60,000 nt of DNA, taken from the NCBI RefSeq assembly GCF_964204645.1, contig NC_134031.1, forward strand, positions 8,038,501-8,098,500. Direction: 5' to 3'. The notes under the pieces were generated by a model. It was not told the DNA's origin, did no database searches, and saw nothing but the letters and a program-made list of their open reading frames with translations. The stretch comes from Tubulanus polymorphus (Eukaryota > Nemertea > Palaeonemertea > Tubulaniformes > Tubulanidae). The position numbers were made by a program, and so were the translations under genes. Positions 58,894-60,000 of this stretch are shown piece after piece; positions within the stretch are counted from its first letter, which is position 1, and each line of letters begins with the position of its first letter.

Positions 58894-60000
58894 CTTCAAA
58901 GAAAGTAATATCAAAACAACATTAAATGAGGGTAATAAAAGGGAAAGAAATTTCTCATTAGGACAAATATCCAACAGCACATCGTAATCGATTTTCCATG
59001 GTGGTTCTCTATCCCTACTGATATCCTCTCTAATTCGCCAGCATAGATCATATCAACTAAGAATAAACTTTACTAGATTTTTTTTTATAACAAGTGATTT
59101 TTGAGGATAACATCAAGTTGAGGAAACCACAATAATCTACTCCGGTAAAATCACTTTTAATTGAGAACAAAACCTTTAATGACTATTAAATTACTTTTCC
59201 AGACATTTAGAGAACAATCCCAAATCATTTTTCTGGAATTCCAACCCCATCCCTGTCGATAAGTAGATGTCTTCGCGGTTTCAGAAGTTGATAAACAATC
59301 CCACAATTGATGACACGATTTTAATGAGATTAAAGTGAATCTCATATCATCAAAGAAACAAAAATGAAAAATACATATTTCTGGAAATACTGTTTATCAT
59401 TATCATTTTTCATTACGATTTCTCTGATGATGAGATTAATCTTGAAACGTAAGAATGAATTAATCGTTAATCAATACACCCAGTCCTTACGCATGAATCA
59501 CTTTTCAAAAGATTGCCATTTAGGCTAACGACAAAATCGGAACATACAGCATCAACTGAATCACAGTGTAGTGGATGCACAGGCCCGGCGGAAACAATTT
59601 GATTTGGTCCAACTTTAAGTTAAGGTGGAATTCATCAATGCGAGTGTGAAGCAACACGAAAGGCATGGGGTCCTCCCAAGATATTCAGATTTCATTTTTG
59701 TTAATAATCAGTTGGTCTGTGTAAATCATACATCAATAGGATTTTGCATTCAGAAAAAAAAACCATGAATTCACATCAACTTGTTATTGTTTTCATCTAT
59801 CAGCGATCGTCTACCTAGAATACGCTTGCGTAAAGCTTAAAAATGGCCTCCGTAGCCGTAATGTGGCACCACCTAGGCCTAGGCCTGTGATATATGTTAA
59901 CGAACAGGTAATGACATTACAGCAACATCTCCGAGCAGAGTGATTTTTTCAGCGTATGCTGAGTATACTATCGCTGATTCATGAAAACATAAACAACTTT
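58894..60000. other. 5' intron or flank of the SH2D5-like gene
   Basis: No exon encoding the expected N-terminus was recognised. AT-rich with only short frames. Confidence 0.45.

Noticed and set aside
1-60000. tRNA, rRNA, CRISPR arrays and LTR retrotransposons
   Set aside because: I looked for B-box-like GGTTCGA clusters, regularly spaced short repeats with unique spacers, and long direct terminal repeats with gag/pol motifs, and found none that hold up.

Overview
This is an AT-rich eukaryotic window, judged by eye, with GT-AG spliced exons and dense DNA-transposon debris. It comes from an animal, most likely a marine invertebrate. The only host gene I can establish is an SH2-domain signalling adaptor. 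The Merlin, piggyBac-like, Harbinger-like, ISL2EU-like and CR1-like repeats around it are typical of mollusc, annelid, hemichordate or echinoderm genomes. I cannot name the species.

The main gene lies on the minus strand. Ten exons between 58893 and 16464 join with consistent reading phases into at least 594 codons: an N-terminal PTB domain, a charged helical stretch, a Ser/Pro-rich linker, an SH2 domain and an acidic tail. Domain order and several sequence blocks match SH2D5. The 5' end lies beyond the window. Two exons (57232-57306 and 19586-19675) are short and were found by splice sites and domain logic. The SH2 domain is separated from the rest by an intron of about 30.7 kb.

That intron holds most of the mobile DNA. 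The largest element, at 45122-48988, has about 500-bp terminal inverted repeats and two convergent genes: a SAP-SWIM-YqaJ-like protein (plus strand) and a THAP/DDE transposase (minus strand). It resembles the ISL2EU group. The YqaJ gene stops before its catalytic half, and the THAP part of the transposase carries a frameshift. Other intron residents are a 451-bp foldback element with a perfect 9-bp target duplication, TTAA-flanked piggyBac-like MITEs, elements ending in GCGTTCACAC, a TAA-flanked element with a smaller element nested inside it, and 3' ends of LINEs with different tail repeats.

Region by region. 1-16 kb is gene-poor: a Merlin transposase relic at 2 kb, a relic of the ISL2EU-like terminal repeat at 4-5.2 kb, a possible terminal exon with poly(A) signals at 5.7-6.1 kb, a TIR element with four 154-bp tandem repeats at 6.1-7.4 kb, a 1-kb TTAA element at 11.7 kb and a TA-flanked MITE at 14.4 kb. 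16.4-19.7 kb holds the SH2 exons. 19.7-50.4 kb is the large intron. 50.4-58.9 kb holds the linker and PTB exons with smaller repeat-bearing introns. I saw no tRNA, rRNA or CRISPR array.
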